In this document: positions 20,265 through 28,389 of the stretch, in pieces
Numbering within the stretch: position 1 is the first letter of the stretch
Layout of the letters: each line of letters begins with the position of its first letter
DNA from: Erythrobacter sanguineus
GTDB taxonomy: Bacteria > Pseudomonadota > Alphaproteobacteria > Sphingomonadales > Sphingomonadaceae
Length of the DNA: 64,000 nt
Direction of reading: 5' to 3'
Assembly (NCBI RefSeq): GCF_900143235.1
Contig: NZ_FRDF01000012.1
Coordinates: forward strand, 51,028-115,027
The notes under the pieces: generated by a model
What the model saw: the letters and a program-made list of their open reading frames with translations, nothing else
Told to the model about the DNA's origin: nothing
Database searches by the model: none
Program-made: the position numbers and the translations under genes

Positions 20265-20279
20265 GTTCCGGAAATGTTC
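20265..20279 (-). promoter_or_regulatory. LexA (SOS) box of uvrA
   Basis: GTTC-CGGAAAT-GTTC, an exact match to the alphaproteobacterial LexA operator GTTC-N7-GTTC, centred about 19 bases upstream of the uvrA ATG. Its position next to a classic SOS gene makes it very likely functional. Confidence 0.85.
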
Positions 20280-20516
20280 GTGAAGGTCAAGGCGGCGGCA
20301 CGTGGTTGCGGCGCGCTGTCACCAGATGGTCGGCCGACTTGCGATTTGCAACGGGCCGGGGGCTGTCCGGGTTCCGGCGACACCGCACGAAAACCGCGCT
20401 GCGGGTGCGACAGGTTCCGGGGGGCGTGGTCCGGGAAAAGACGGGTTGTGCGCCCCGGGCTGATGGCGACACTGGCAGGCCGGGTTCGCGATCGATGCAA
20501 AAAAGGATGTTGCGCC

Positions 20517-20972
20517 ATGTCCAGCCACCCCGCACCCGTGATGGCCGCCGCTGCCGTCGCCCTGGCCTGCCAGCCCGCACCGGGGCTTGCGGCGCAATCG
20601 GCACAATCGGGCGACCAGCCGTCGGGCAACCCCATTTCCATCCCCGTCACCCCGGCGCAGGCGCGTGCCGAGGTCGCGCTGACCCGCAGGCTCAACCGCG
20701 AACAGGCCGCCTTTGCCGAACGCCAGCTGGCCGAAAACGCAGCGGCCAAACGCGCCCGTGAAGCAGCCGTGGCAGAGCGCGCGGCGACCATTGCCCGCCA
20801 GCAATCCGAATACGAAGCGGCGCTTGCAAGCTTCGAGTCGGAACGGGCCCGGCACGCGCGCGAACATGCCGCGGCAATGGCCCAATGGCGTGCCGATGTC
20901 GAAGCCTGCAAGGCCGGTGACATCAGCCGCTGCGCGCCCATAACGCGCAGTTACAGGCCCGAAACAGGATGA
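20517..20972 (+). CDS. Small exported coiled-coil protein
   Basis: A 151-residue protein preceded by AAAAAAGGATG as ribosome site. The N-terminus (PVMAAAAVALACQPAPGLAAQ) is a signal peptide. The mature part is a long Ala/Glu/Arg helix (RRLNREQAAFAERQLAENAA ... AAMAQWRADVEACKAGDI) predicted to be coiled coil, ending with two Cys that could form a disulfide (EACKAGDISRCAP). It is divergent from uvrA and might share the SOS box region, but no operator is closer to it. No family recognised; periplasmic location is inferred. Confidence 0.7.
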   Translation: MSSHPAPVMAAAAVALACQPAPGLAAQSAQSGDQPSGNPISIPVTPAQARAEVALTRRLNREQAAFAERQLAENAAAKRAREAAVAERAATIARQQSEYEAALASFESERARHAREHAAAMAQWRADVEACKAGDISRCAPITRSYRPETG

Positions 20973-21125
20973 TTCATAAACCTTAAAATATTGATATTAC
21001 AGTATTTTACTTTGACTCTGACCGACCCTACAGAAAAACTGAAGTCGCCAGACATGCGGCTTAACGGCAGATAGGAAGCCTCTTTACCAGTCTCCGGCCG
21101 GGTCCCTTGCAGGGTCGCAACCTGG

Positions 21126-21216
21126 CTTCCCGACGGGAAGAAGACGGGCCGGGATGCGCAGCGCTGCAAAGGCTTACCCCCAAAGCCTGCCCACAGCCTG
21201 AATGTGCATCCCGGCC
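21126..21216. other. Structured convergent intergenic region
   Basis: Between two convergent genes lie stacked inverted repeats: CTTCCC-gac-GGGAAG (21126-21140) and a perfect 11-bp pair GGCCGGGATGC (21147-21157) / GCATCCCGGCC (21206-21216), enclosing a smaller AGGCTT/AAGCCT hairpin. It may be a bidirectional terminator or a small palindromic element. No T run follows the main stem. Confidence 0.45.
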
Positions 21217-21224
21217 TAACTCCG

Positions 21225-22007
21225 TCAAACCCCGCTGGCTTGGGGGTTTCCGCTGACCAGCGCCCGCGCGCCCGGCTGGCCAAGCCAATGTGCCGCCACG
21301 CCCCAGACCCGGCCGATCACATCGGGTGACAGCGCTGTGGCGGGCGGGCCATCAGCCACCACCGTGCTCTCCAGGCGCCCACCATCCCCCTTGGCGTCCA
21401 GCACCAGCACCCGGTCGGCATGGTTCATTGCCAGCGCGAGATCATGCAGCACCACCGCCACGCCCTGCCCTGCCTGCGCGCAGGTCTTGAAATGCGCGAT
21501 CAGGCTGAGCTGGTGGGCCAGGTCGAGCGCGGCCAGCGGTTCATCGGCGAGGATCCAGCGCGGTTCTCCGGCCAGCACACGGGCCAGCAAGACCCGTGCG
21601 CGTTCGCCGCCTGAAAGGCGGCTCGCCGGGCGGCGGCGCAGCGGTTCAAGCGCGAGCGCGGCAATCGCGGCCTCCACCGCGGCGGTGCCGCGATCGCGCC
21701 ACGGCAGGCGGCCGAGCGTAACAAGGTTCTCCACCGCCACGTCCCACGCAATATCGGGCACCTGCGGCAGATAACCGATCGCTTGCGCGCGCTGGCGCGG
21801 GGGCATGGCGGCAAGGTCGGCCCCGTCCAGCGCCGCCCGCCCGGAAGTGGGCGCAAGCAGCCCGGCAAGGGCCAGCAGCAGGCTCGATTTGCCTGCACCA
21901 TTGGGGCCGACAATCGCCGTGATCTGGCCGGGAGCGAGCGTGGCAGAGATGCCGGTCACCACCTGCACCCCGCCGCGTGTCAGCGAAAGGTTTTCCGCCG
22001 CCAGCAT
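21225..22007 (-). CDS. ABC importer ATP-binding subunit (BtuD/FecE type)
   Basis: Energises a cobalamin or iron-siderophore class importer. The 260-residue ATPase shows Walker A GPNGAGKSSLLLAL, a Q-loop at YLPQVPDI, signature LSGGERARVLLARVLA and Walker B WILADEPLAALD, then the switch His in VVLHDLALAM. ATG 22007 (MLAAENLSL) was chosen because it overlaps the permease stop as TGATG. It is the last gene of the three-gene importer operon. The C-terminal codons include an AACCCC/GGGGTT hairpin that could serve as terminator. Confidence 0.9.
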   Translation of the reverse strand: MLAAENLSLTRGGVQVVTGISATLAPGQITAIVGPNGAGKSSLLLALAGLLAPTSGRAALDGADLAAMPPRQRAQAIGYLPQVPDIAWDVAVENLVTLGRLPWRDRGTAAVEAAIAALALEPLRRRPASRLSGGERARVLLARVLAGEPRWILADEPLAALDLAHQLSLIAHFKTCAQAGQGVAVVLHDLALAMNHADRVLVLDAKGDGGRLESTVVADGPPATALSPDVIGRVWGVAAHWLGQPGARALVSGNPQASGV

Positions 22008-23026
22008 CACAGGCTCCCCCGCCGCATCCGGATCAGCAGCCACAGGAAGAACGGCGCACCGATCAGCGACAAGGCAATGCCCAGCCGCAGCTCTGTCACC
22101 AGCGGCAGGATGCGCAGGATCGAATCGGCAGCCAGCACCAGACAGGCGCCTGCCAGCGCGCTGGGGCCGATCAGGCTGGAAGGCAGGCGGTCAGTCAGCG
22201 GGCGCACCAGATGCGGCACCACCAGCCCGACAAAGCCGATGATCCCCGCCACCGCCACGCCAGCCCCCACCGTCAGCCCGACACCCACCACCAGCAGCCC
22301 CAGCAGCCGCCCCGGATCAAGCCCCATCGAACGCGCCGCCTCCTCCCCCAGCGTCAGCGCATCCAGACTGCGCGCGGCAAGCCCCAGCACTGCAATCCCG
22401 GCAGCGACCAGCGGGGCGGCAATCGCAGCCTCGCGCCATGAACGGTCGGTCAGCGCGCCGTTGAGCCACATGACAATCTCCGACAGGGCAAAGGGATTGG
22501 GCGCGAGCGTGATGGCAAGCGCGGTAAGCGCGCCTGCAAGGCTGGCGATCATCAGCCCGGCAAGGGTGAACAGCGCAATCCCGCCACCTGCCCCGCCGCC
22601 GAACCCGCTTGCGCCGTCGCTCGACGTGCGCCCGGCGATCAGCGCGAGCGCCGCCATGCCCGTGCCCGCCCCGATCAGCGCGAGCAGCGGCAGGCTCCAT
22701 CCGGCCCATGCAGGCGGGATGATGGCGCCAAGCCAGAAGCTGGCCACCGCGCCCAGCGCCGCCATCGGCGCAATCCCGAACAGGCCGGGATCGGCCAGCG
22801 GATTGCGCAGATAGCCCTGCATCGCCGCCCCCGCCGCGCCCAGCCCCGCGCCCACGACAATCGCCAGCACAGCGCGCGGCAGGCGCAGTTCGGCAAGGAT
22901 CAGCGCGGCATTGGCCACCCCGCCGCCCGCAACATCAAAGGGATTGATCCACACGCGTCCGGCCAGCAAGGACAGCGGCAGCAGCACCGCCAGCAGCGCG
23001 GCAAAGACAAGGTTTGCACGGTTCAC
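22007..23026 (-). CDS. ABC importer permease (FecCD/BtuC family)
   Basis: The 339-residue membrane subunit has about ten hydrophobic helices and the FecCD/BtuC family stretches LRLPRAVLAIVVGAGLGAAGAAMQGYLRNPLADPGLFGI and GFVGLVVPHLVRPL (quoted in part only). It forms the translocation path for cobalamin or a ferric chelate. Its start overlaps the stop of the binding-protein gene by four bases and its stop overlaps the ATPase start, so all three genes are translationally coupled. Confidence 0.92.
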   Translation of the reverse strand: MNRANLVFAALLAVLLPLSLLAGRVWINPFDVAGGGVANAALILAELRLPRAVLAIVVGAGLGAAGAAMQGYLRNPLADPGLFGIAPMAALGAVASFWLGAIIPPAWAGWSLPLLALIGAGTGMAALALIAGRTSSDGASGFGGGAGGGIALFTLAGLMIASLAGALTALAITLAPNPFALSEIVMWLNGALTDRSWREAAIAAPLVAAGIAVLGLAARSLDALTLGEEAARSMGLDPGRLLGLLVVGVGLTVGAGVAVAGIIGFVGLVVPHLVRPLTDRLPSSLIGPSALAGACLVLAADSILRILPLVTELRLGIALSLIGAPFFLWLLIRMRRGSL

Positions 23027-23907
23027 GGCAGCCGCGCCCGCAATGTCTCAAGCCGCATTCCCAGCCCGACCACGCTCCGCCCGCCGCAGAACAGCAGACG
23101 CGGGTCGAGCATCTCCACCCGCGTATCTTCCAGCCGGGCGAGCAGCGGATGGCGCTGCGCGGCGCTGTCGCCTGCCACCAGCAGCAATTCGGGCGGGTCG
23201 GCCAGCACGGTTTCAAGCGCGACGAAATCGGCCTGTCCCAGCCCCATCGCCGCGGCGTGATTGGCAAAGGATTTGGCCCGCAGCATTTGCGCCACCAGCG
23301 TTGCCTCGCCCGGCACGATGCCGCCCGGTTGCCACAGCAAGGTGGAAACCGGGCGCGCGTCGGCGACAGGTTCGGCGGCCCGGCGCATCTCCTGCACAAG
23401 CGCCTCACCCTCCGGCCCGCGGTGCATCAGCCGGGCGGCCTTGCGCACCTGCGCGATGCTTTCGTCCACCGTGGTCGGGCTGCCGAAGGTCTCGACCCTG
23501 ATCCCCGCCCGTTCGAGCGCGCTGCGGGTGGTGGGCGCGATGAAGCTGGACGCCAGCACAAGATCGGGCGCCAGCGCGATCACCTCCTCCGCCGTCCCGC
23601 CGGTGACGCCGAACCGCGCGGCGGTGGCGGCGGGTATCGAACTGGAACGGGGATCACGGCTGTAATGCGACAGGGCCAGCACCTGATCGGGCGCGGCGAC
23701 CTCTGCCAGGATCGCATCAAGGCAGGGGTTGAGACTGATGATGACGGGGCCTTGCGCGGCATCCCGAGGCGGGCCAGGGGACGGGGCAGTGGACGGGGCA
23801 GCGGGCGCGCAGGAGGTGAGCGCGCAGGCGGCGGCCAGCAGCGCCAGCATTGGGGCCAGCCAGCCGCCCGTGCGTGTGACGCCAGTCCTGTCCCGATCCC
23901 ACAGCAT
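23023..23907 (-). CDS. ABC importer substrate-binding protein (BtuF-like)
   Basis: The periplasmic receptor of the importer. It has an N-terminal export signal with a possible lipobox (ACALTSCAPA) and the helical-backbone metal-receptor fold: VIISLNPCLDAILAEV, VLALSHYSRD, and EEVIALAPDLVLASSF. These features favour cobalamin or heme-type ligands; the ligand itself is not certain. ATG 23907 was chosen so that the signal lies near the N-terminus. The frame stays open to 24027, which would add 40 residues ahead of the signal and seems unlikely. The gene diverges from the SleB-type hydrolase. Confidence 0.82.
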   Translation of the reverse strand: MLWDRDRTGVTRTGGWLAPMLALLAAACALTSCAPAAPSTAPSPGPPRDAAQGPVIISLNPCLDAILAEVAAPDQVLALSHYSRDPRSSSIPAATAARFGVTGGTAEEVIALAPDLVLASSFIAPTTRSALERAGIRVETFGSPTTVDESIAQVRKAARLMHRGPEGEALVQEMRRAAEPVADARPVSTLLWQPGGIVPGEATLVAQMLRAKSFANHAAAMGLGQADFVALETVLADPPELLLVAGDSAAQRHPLLARLEDTRVEMLDPRLLFCGGRSVVGLGMRLETLRARLP

Positions 23908-24055
23908 GTCCAGTGACAGGCGATAGGGCCGCGCCGCCAAGCGCGCAAGCTCCGCTGCGTGGTCATATCCGAGGCTGCGGCTGTCCGGTTTCGGGACGCG
24001 GGGGTGCGGCACGCTCGCCCGGGGCAATCGGGCGCGCTAGGGCGAGGATGACGTC

Positions 24056-25174
24056 ATGCCCCTTGCCCGCCCCCCTCTTGCGTTGATCGCCTCGCTTGCT
24101 GCCGCTGTCCCGGCAGGCAACATCTGGCGCAAGCGGCTGGCGGTGCTGGCCGCCGCCATCGCGGTGCCGGCCCTCGCCGCGCCGGGAAGCCTCGTTGCCC
24201 TGCCCGGCCCGGCGGCAGAGCCCGAAGCAGCGCTCGCCACGCGGCAGGCCGCCGCCGCGGCGCTGGCGTTTGAACGACCGGGGATGAGCTTTCCGGGATC
24301 GGCCTTCTATTACCTCGCCGATCCGCCCGGTGCCGCGCTGGTGGCCTTGCCCAGAGCCGATCCGCTGTCCCCCGGCGCAGAAGAAGGGCGCGAACTGGGC
24401 GCGCTGATCGATGTCGGCGCACCGCCCAAACCGTTCTTTTCCGCGGGCGTCGGCCTCACTCACGCCCGCGCGGTTGAATGCCTTGCGCAAGCCGTGTGGT
24501 ACGAAGCCGCCAGCGAAAGCGAGGCGGGACAGCGTGCGGTGGCGCAGGTGGTGCTCAACCGTGTTGCCCACCCTTCATGGCCCGCAAGCGTGTGCGGGGT
24601 TGTCTATCAGGGGTCGGAACGCAAGACCGGCTGCCAGTTCACCTTCACCTGCGACGGCAGCCTTGCCCGGCGCCCGTCGGGCGCGACCTGGGCCGGGGCG
24701 CAAAAGGTGGCCGAACAGGCGCTGTCGGGCAGCGTCTATGCGCCCGTGGGCCATGCCACGCATTACCACACGCTCTGGGTCAATCCCTACTGGGCCGGAA
24801 CGCTTGACCATATCGGCACGATCGGCGCGCACCGGTTCTACCGGCTGCGTGGCGGCGCGGGGGAAAAGACCGCGTTCTCGATGGCCTATGCCGGGCTGGA
24901 AAGCGCCCGCGCCGTGCCCGGCGCAGCCACCGCGTCGCTGACCGAGGCCAACGCTGCGCGCCCGATGATCGCCTATGATCTGGCCCCGCGGACGGACAGC
25001 AGGCCTGCCGCGGCAAAGCCTGCGGACGCGGCCTCGATGCCCGCCAGCACGCCCCCGGTCGCAGGCTATGGCGGCGCAGGACAGGTCGCGGGGCAGGTCA
25101 AGGCCGAATATGCCCGCGCCGGTCAGTGGAAAGCGCGCCCGGATATGCCCGCTTTACCCGCAGCGACGGAATAA
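24056..25174 (+). CDS. SleB-type cell wall hydrolase
   Basis: A 372-residue envelope protein. An N-terminal hydrophobic stretch (LAVLAAAIAVPALA) acts as signal or anchor. The Hydrolase_2 (SleB/CwlJ) domain spans about residues 137-265: ECLAQAVWYEAASES with the catalytic-type Glu, QVVLNRVAHPSWP, GCQFTFTCDG and ATHYHTLWVNPYW. The family acts on peptidoglycan, as an amidase or lytic enzyme. The tail is Pro/Ala-rich and probably disordered. It is transcribed divergently from the importer, with only 29 to 150 bases between depending on the receptor start. Confidence 0.85.
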   Translation: MPLARPPLALIASLAAAVPAGNIWRKRLAVLAAAIAVPALAAPGSLVALPGPAAEPEAALATRQAAAAALAFERPGMSFPGSAFYYLADPPGAALVALPRADPLSPGAEEGRELGALIDVGAPPKPFFSAGVGLTHARAVECLAQAVWYEAASESEAGQRAVAQVVLNRVAHPSWPASVCGVVYQGSERKTGCQFTFTCDGSLARRPSGATWAGAQKVAEQALSGSVYAPVGHATHYHTLWVNPYWAGTLDHIGTIGAHRFYRLRGGAGEKTAFSMAYAGLESARAVPGAATASLTEANAARPMIAYDLAPRTDSRPAAAKPADAASMPASTPPVAGYGGAGQVAGQVKAEYARAGQWKARPDMPALPAATE

Positions 25175-25324
25175 CCGGCTCCCCGCAATCGCGAAATCAC
25201 GGTTAAGCTGCGCGAAACCCTGTTCGGGCACCAAGAGTTCAGGCGCGCGGCGCTATCCGGCGGCCATCGTCAGAACGGTGCGCCAGTCCCTGCTGGTCAC
25301 CCACCGCAGCAGGAACCACGCCTT

Positions 25325-25660
25325 ATGTCGATCCGCCTTGCCCCCGCCCATGATCATGCCCGCACCGCGGGACGGCACGCTGCCGGGCGCGGACTGGTGG
25401 CGCGGGTGCGGGTGATGGCGGCCAATGACAATGGCGACCAGCCCGGCCGCGATGCCCCGGGCGCCTTTGACCCGGTGCTGGTCGCGGCGCTGCATCACTT
25501 TGCCCGCCACGGGCTGGATTCGGCGCGCATGGCCCATGCCGAGGCGACCCGCGCCCGGCTGGAAGGCAACGCACCCGGCGCGGCAGAATGGATCGCGATC
25601 ACCGGAATGTTCGACCGCCGCCTTGCCGCCAGCGCAAATCGCGAACCGATCCCCGCCTGA
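25325..25660 (+). CDS. Small hypothetical protein
   Basis: A 111-residue hydrophilic protein without signal or membrane segment. It contains MAANDNGDQPG near residue 31 and a helical second half (FDPVLVAALHHFARHGLDSA, MAHAEATRARLEG). Codon use matches the neighbours. It lies between the SleB-type gene and the mdh promoter region. The family is not recognised. Confidence 0.55.
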   Translation: MSIRLAPAHDHARTAGRHAAGRGLVARVRVMAANDNGDQPGRDAPGAFDPVLVAALHHFARHGLDSARMAHAEATRARLEGNAPGAAEWIAITGMFDRRLAASANREPIPA

Positions 25661-25714
25661 CCCGTGACCGATTGCGCTACGGCGTTTCCCTGATGGCTTG
25701 GCCGGAAATCATTA

Positions 25715-25738
25715 TTGCAATTGCAAACTGTTTGCAAA
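25715..25738 (+). promoter_or_regulatory. TTGCAA-repeat operator upstream of the TCA operon
   Basis: Three copies of TTGCAA are packed in 24 bases (TTGCAA-TTGCAAA-CTG-TTTGCAAA) about 160 bases ahead of mdh. Paired TTTGCAAA boxes are the known binding pattern of the ScfR family of short-chain acyl-CoA regulators (PccR, RamB). The role here is inferred. Confidence 0.5.
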
Positions 25739-25807
25739 GATAGTTACGGCATCCGCCCTTTTGGCGGTTGCAATCGTGTTTTGAGCGGCCTACCGCGCCT
25801 GTTGTAA

Positions 25808-26860
<1,053 letters not shown>

Positions 26861-26865
26861 CTTCG

Positions 26866-27135
26866 ATGTCAAAGTCTGTGATCTTCACTATTCACTTTGC
26901 TGCGCTGATCATAGGATCGGGACTTGGCGCATTGGGGTTGTTCGGGCTGCTGATACTGATTCCCTTCGCGCTAGCTGCCGGATTTATCGTTCTGGGGGCG
27001 AAAGCTCTGGGAATGCCGAAGCAGGACACTCCAGGTTGGATCATCTTCTTCGGTGGTCCAGTAATTGCAGCTGGCATGGGATGGTTGATCGCCGCGTTCG
27101 CCTACTACGGACGCGAAGGGATATCTGTTGTTTAA
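26866..27135 (+). CDS. Small membrane protein between mdh and sucD
   Basis: An 89-residue protein with three hydrophobic segments (SVIFTIHFAALIIGSGLGAL, LILIPFALAAGFIVLGAKAL and WIIFFGGPVIAAGMGWLIAA). It begins five bases after the mdh stop. By eye its GC content and codon bias are lower than in the flanking TCA genes. It overlaps the next small membrane gene by eight bases. No family recognised. The pair looks like an insertion at the place where sucC often sits. Confidence 0.6.
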   Translation: MSKSVIFTIHFAALIIGSGLGALGLFGLLILIPFALAAGFIVLGAKALGMPKQDTPGWIIFFGGPVIAAGMGWLIAAFAYYGREGISVV

Positions 27136-27418
27136 TCGGCCCGCGCTCTTGATTGGAGGGTTTCTACTTCTGGCCACAGGAATAAGCTTCCTGATTGGTT
27201 CATGGGCTGGAAGTGGGACCGATCGAGCAAGTTTTGGTCCGCTTATTTGGGCAGTCTCACTAGGGCTTAGTCTTGGAGCTTTTGGCGTGATTGTGAACAA
27301 TCTAGAGATGATGTCAAAGCCCCAGTCGCAACGACGAATCCGCCCCCACCCTATGTTCTTGCTCCCGCTGGCTGGCGTCTTAGCCGGAGCTCTTCACGGA
27401 TATTTGAACAAAGTCTGA
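27128..27418 (+). CDS. Second small membrane protein between mdh and sucD
   Basis: A 96-residue protein with a TTG start overlapping the previous gene. It has three hydrophobic segments ([58 protein letters not shown]) and a short basic loop ([12 protein letters not shown]). Base composition is AT-richer than the surrounding operon. Its stop is eleven bases from the sucD ATG, so it would be co-transcribed with sucD. Function unknown; paired overlap with the upstream gene suggests a two-protein membrane unit. Confidence 0.58.
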   Translation: MFNRPALLIGGFLLLATGISFLIGSWAGSGTDRASFGPLIWAVSLGLSLGAFGVIVNNLEMMSKPQSQRRIRPHPMFLLPLAGVLAGALHGYLNKV

Positions 27419-27429
27419 AAGGCATCTCG

Positions 27430-28320
27430 ATGAGCATCCTCGTTAACAAAGACACCAAGGTTATCACGCAAGGCATGACCGGCAACACCGGCACCTTCCA
27501 CACGCAGGCCGCGCTCGATTACGGAACGCAGATGGTCGGCGGTGTGACCCCCGGCAAGGGCGGCACCACCCATATCGGCCTGCCGCAGTTCAACACCGTA
27601 GCCGAAGCCAAGGCCGCGACCGGCGCGACTGCGAGCTGCATCTACGTCCCGCCGCCGTTCGCCGCTGACGCGATCTGCGAAGCGATCGATGCCGAGATCG
27701 AGCTCATCATCTGCATCACCGAAGGCATTCCGGTGCTCGACATGGTCCGCGCCAAGCGCGCGCTTTCGGGTTCCAAGTCGCGCCTGATCGGCCCCAATTG
27801 CCCCGGCGTGCTGACGCCCAACGAATGCAAGATCGGCATCATGCCGGCCAATATCTTCAAGAAGGGCAGCGTCGGCATCGTCAGCCGTTCCGGCACGCTC
27901 ACCTATGAAGCCGTGCACCAGACCACGATGGCTGGCCTCGGCCAGACCACCGCTGTCGGCATCGGCGGCGATCCGGTCAACGGCACCAACTTCATCGACA
28001 TGCTCGACCTGTTCCTTGATGATCCGGAAACGGAAAGCATCATCATGATCGGCGAAATCGGCGGCAGCGCCGAAGAAGAAGCCGCCGCCTTCATCAAGGC
28101 CGAACGCGCCAAGGGCCGCGCCAAGCCGATGGTGGGCTTCATCGCCGGCCTCACCGCCCCTCCGGGCCGCCGCATGGGCCACGCTGGCGCCATCGTTTCT
28201 GGCGGTCAGGGCGGCGCGCAGGACAAGATTTCCGCGATGGAAGATGCGGGCATCCGCGTCAGCCCCTCGCCTTCGGAACTCGGCACCACGCTCGCCGCGA
28301 TGCTGAAAGAGATGGCCTGA
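27430..28320 (+). CDS. sucD: Succinyl-CoA synthetase alpha subunit
   Basis: The CoA-binding and phospho-histidine subunit of succinate-CoA ligase. The 296-residue protein shows the CoA-fold start ([20 protein letters not shown]), [25 protein letters not shown], and the phosphorylated His in [14 protein letters not shown]. It needs a beta subunit (SucC), which is not in this window; the usual upstream position is taken by two small membrane genes. sucA follows after a short gap with a hairpin. Confidence 0.95.
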   Translation: MSILVNKDTKVITQGMTGNTGTFHTQAALDYGTQMVGGVTPGKGGTTHIGLPQFNTVAEAKAATGATASCIYVPPPFAADAICEAIDAEIELIICITEGIPVLDMVRAKRALSGSKSRLIGPNCPGVLTPNECKIGIMPANIFKKGSVGIVSRSGTLTYEAVHQTTMAGLGQTTAVGIGGDPVNGTNFIDMLDLFLDDPETESIIMIGEIGGSAEEEAAAFIKAERAKGRAKPMVGFIAGLTAPPGRRMGHAGAIVSGGQGGAQDKISAMEDAGIRVSPSPSELGTTLAAMLKEMA

Positions 28321-28338
28321 CAGCCGTATTGAATATCG

Positions 28339-28362
28339 GCCCTCCGCATTAGCGGGGGGCCA
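28339..28362 (+). terminator. Hairpin in the sucD-sucA gap
   Basis: GGCCCTCCGC-ATTA-GCGGGGGGCC, a ten-bp stem 18 bases after sucD, without a clear T run. It may be a weak terminator or an mRNA-processing/stability hairpin adjusting sucD against sucAB. Confidence 0.45.
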
Positions 28363-28389
28363 TCCTTCCTCCTCCCCAGGAGTCCCCCG

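Noticed and set aside
21146..21220. Integron attC site (GCCTAAC end)
   Set aside because: The opposite arm lacks the matching GTTAGGC, and no integron integrase or cassettes are nearby.
21040..21224. Cobalamin riboswitch for the BtuFCD-like operon
   Set aside because: It lies at the 3' end of the operon, not upstream, and the conserved B12-box core is absent on both strands.
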